Assembly: GCF_021341665.1 (NCBI RefSeq)
Contig: NZ_JAJTTH010000002.1
Coordinates: 434,001-498,000, forward strand
Direction: 5' to 3'
Length of the DNA: 64,000 nucleotides
From: Pseudomonas sp. Au-Pse12
GTDB taxonomy: Bacteria; Pseudomonadota; Gammaproteobacteria; Pseudomonadales; Pseudomonadaceae
Positions 62,866-64,000 of the stretch are shown here, one piece after another; position 1 is the first letter of the stretch, and each line of letters begins with the position of its first letter. The notes under the pieces were generated by a model, which saw nothing but the letters and a program-made list of their open reading frames with translations, did no database searches and was not told the DNA's origin. The translations under genes were made by a program, and so were the position numbers.

Positions 62866-64000
62866 TCAGGCGTCGGCAGACGAAGCGTCGGCCTTGCGCG
62901 AGACGGCAGCGGCCGCCAGTTCAGCGGCAACCGCCGGGGCGCCCTTGCCATTGAGCAGGCGCGCCAGGACGTCCTGGACCACCGGGCTCTTGCCCACCAC
63001 GCCTTCGATGGCCTTGCCCACCGACAGCGACTTGGCGAAGGAGTTGAAGAAGTCGCCTTCGCCGCCGACGATCTCGATCTTGGCCTTGCTGAGGGCGGCC
63101 GACAGCACTTCGGCCTGGTCCTTGGCGATTTCCTTGTTGGCGGCGATGGCGGCCATCGCTTCCTCGAAGTTCTTCTCCAATTGCATGCGGAACTCTTCGT
63201 GAGCGCGCGCGCTGTCGCTGAGGGAATCCAGGGCACCGAACTTCTTGCCCAGGCCTTCGGCTTCGGCGTTCAGGCGCTGCAGCAGCACTTCGGCTTCGGC
63301 CGAGCCCAGGTCCTTGGTGGCCTTGGCCTTGGCCGCGCCCAGTTGCTCTTCGCCACGGGCCTGAGCCCCGAGCTTCTCTTCCATGACCTTGGCTTCGGCC
63401 AGGCCGTCCTTCTCTTTGGCAGCCGCCTGGGCTTCCATGATGCGGGCGTCGGCCAGACCTTTTTCCTGCTCGCCACGGGCTTCGGCAATCAACTGCTCGG
63501 TGCGGACGCGGGCTTGCGCCAGGCCTTCTTTTTCCTGGGCCGCAGCGGTGATTTCCAGCACGCGGGCATCGGCCAGGCCAGGCGCGGCGCGCTCGGCTTC
63601 CAGGCCTTCGGCCAGGCGTTTCTTGGCTTCGGCCTGCTTGGCCGCGGCTTCCAGCTCGGCCTGGGCCAGGTTGTTGATTTCCACGGCCTTGTGCTTGGAA
63701 CGGGTCTCGTCGGCTTCGGCCTGCTTGACCTGGCGCACCAGGTCCTGCTCGGCTTCGGCCTGGGCCTGGATCACCACCACTTGCTTGGCGCGTTCGGCTT
63801 CGGAGACTTCGCGCACTTCCTTGATCCGCTCTTCTTCCTGGGCCACGGTCTTCTCCACCGCTACCCGCTCACGGATCACGGTGGCAATGTTCTTGCGCTG
63901 CTCTTCCAGGGCCTTTTCTTTCTCGATGCGTTGCAGTTCCACTTCACGCTCGCGGGCCACCACTTCCAGGTCCTTGGCGCGGGTGACTTTCTCCACTTCG
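62866..64000 (-). CDS. Flotillin-family (SPFH/YqiK-like) protein, C-terminal part
   Basis: At least 377 residues, with the frame open to the right edge, so the start and the SPFH domain are missing. The visible part is a long charged helix typical of flotillins (ERVAVEKTVAQEEERIKEVR, KQVVVIQAQAEAEQDLVRQV) with several approximate repeats of L-A-x-A-R-x-x-E (LADARVLEITAAAQEKEG, LADARIMEAQAAAKEKDG, LAEAKVMEEKLGAQ) and a C-terminal domain (FFNSFAKSLSVGKAIEGVVG). Flotillins scaffold membrane microdomains. It is upstream of the AAA+ gene on the same strand, with a terminator between. Confidence 0.87.
   Translation of the reverse strand, partial: EVEKVTRAKDLEVVAREREVELQRIEKEKALEEQRKNIATVIRERVAVEKTVAQEEERIKEVREVSEAERAKQVVVIQAQAEAEQDLVRQVKQAEADETRSKHKAVEINNLAQAELEAAAKQAEAKKRLAEGLEAERAAPGLADARVLEITAAAQEKEGLAQARVRTEQLIAEARGEQEKGLADARIMEAQAAAKEKDGLAEAKVMEEKLGAQARGEEQLGAAKAKATKDLGSAEAEVLLQRLNAEAEGLGKKFGALDSLSDSARAHEEFRMQLEKNFEEAMAAIAANKEIAKDQAEVLSAALSKAKIEIVGGEGDFFNSFAKSLSVGKAIEGVVGKSPVVQDVLARLLNGKGAPAVAAELAAAAVSRKADASSADA

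Overview
The window is a GC-rich chromosomal segment of a Pseudomonas species, most likely of the fluorescens group (P. protegens/chlororaphis/fluorescens-like). This rests on gene content and order (dapE-rlmA; adk-ppc; lptF; prfB-lysS; the complete wsp cluster; recJ-yaeQ) and on extragenic palindromes with the TGTAGGAGCGAGCTTGCTCG-type arms common in that group. Nearly all of it is coding. I see no tRNA, rRNA, insertion sequence, prophage or CRISPR array. Functions come from reading the translated sequences; no database search was run.

Layout. 1-1452: sulfur transfer (cysteine desulfurase end, sufE/csdE) converging on tcdA. 1670-7232: an NdvB-like glucan synthase, dapE, rlmA, a small conserved protein and a cold-shock protein. 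7480-11148: plsB and two small envelope/exported proteins. 11245-16127: an RND efflux pair with a divergent TetR regulator. 16206-20445: rsmJ, a tandem-repeat protein of unknown role, an extensin-family protein, a PEP-mutase-like enzyme, a DUF72 protein and its overlapping small partner. 20630-24961: tsaB, adk, ppc. 25165-27050: a small conserved protein, then a lipoprotein pair including LptF. 27164-31227: membrane protein, lipoprotein hydrolase, a QEGLA/MATCAP-type putative metallopeptidase, a lipoprotein and a TetR regulator. 31333-34024: lysS and prfB, the latter with a programmed +1 frameshift.

34836-43332 holds the full Wsp surface-sensing system (wspA-B-C-D-E-F-R), read leftward with start/stop overlaps between the first six genes. 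WspA senses, WspB/D couple, WspC/F methylate and demethylate, and WspE phosphorylates the diguanylate cyclase WspR to make c-di-GMP. 43548-52113 is less conserved: a DUF533 protein, a run of unknown membrane and exported proteins with two tiny upstream ORFs that look translationally coupled, a DUF418 membrane protein, a GNAT acetyltransferase, OpgD, an Old Yellow Enzyme homologue and a DUF6124-like protein with a suspicious tail. 52527-54836 is recJ-yaeQ.

The right end (55056-64000) is the most interesting poorly understood part: a tail-rich membrane-anchored helical-repeat protein, a single-HKD phospholipase-D-like protein, a 1715-residue AAA+ coiled-coil ATPase and a flotillin-type protein that runs off the window. 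The last three are co-directional and may form one membrane-associated system. Extragenic palindromes recur throughout, and in at least three places they carry the stop codon of the neighbouring gene.
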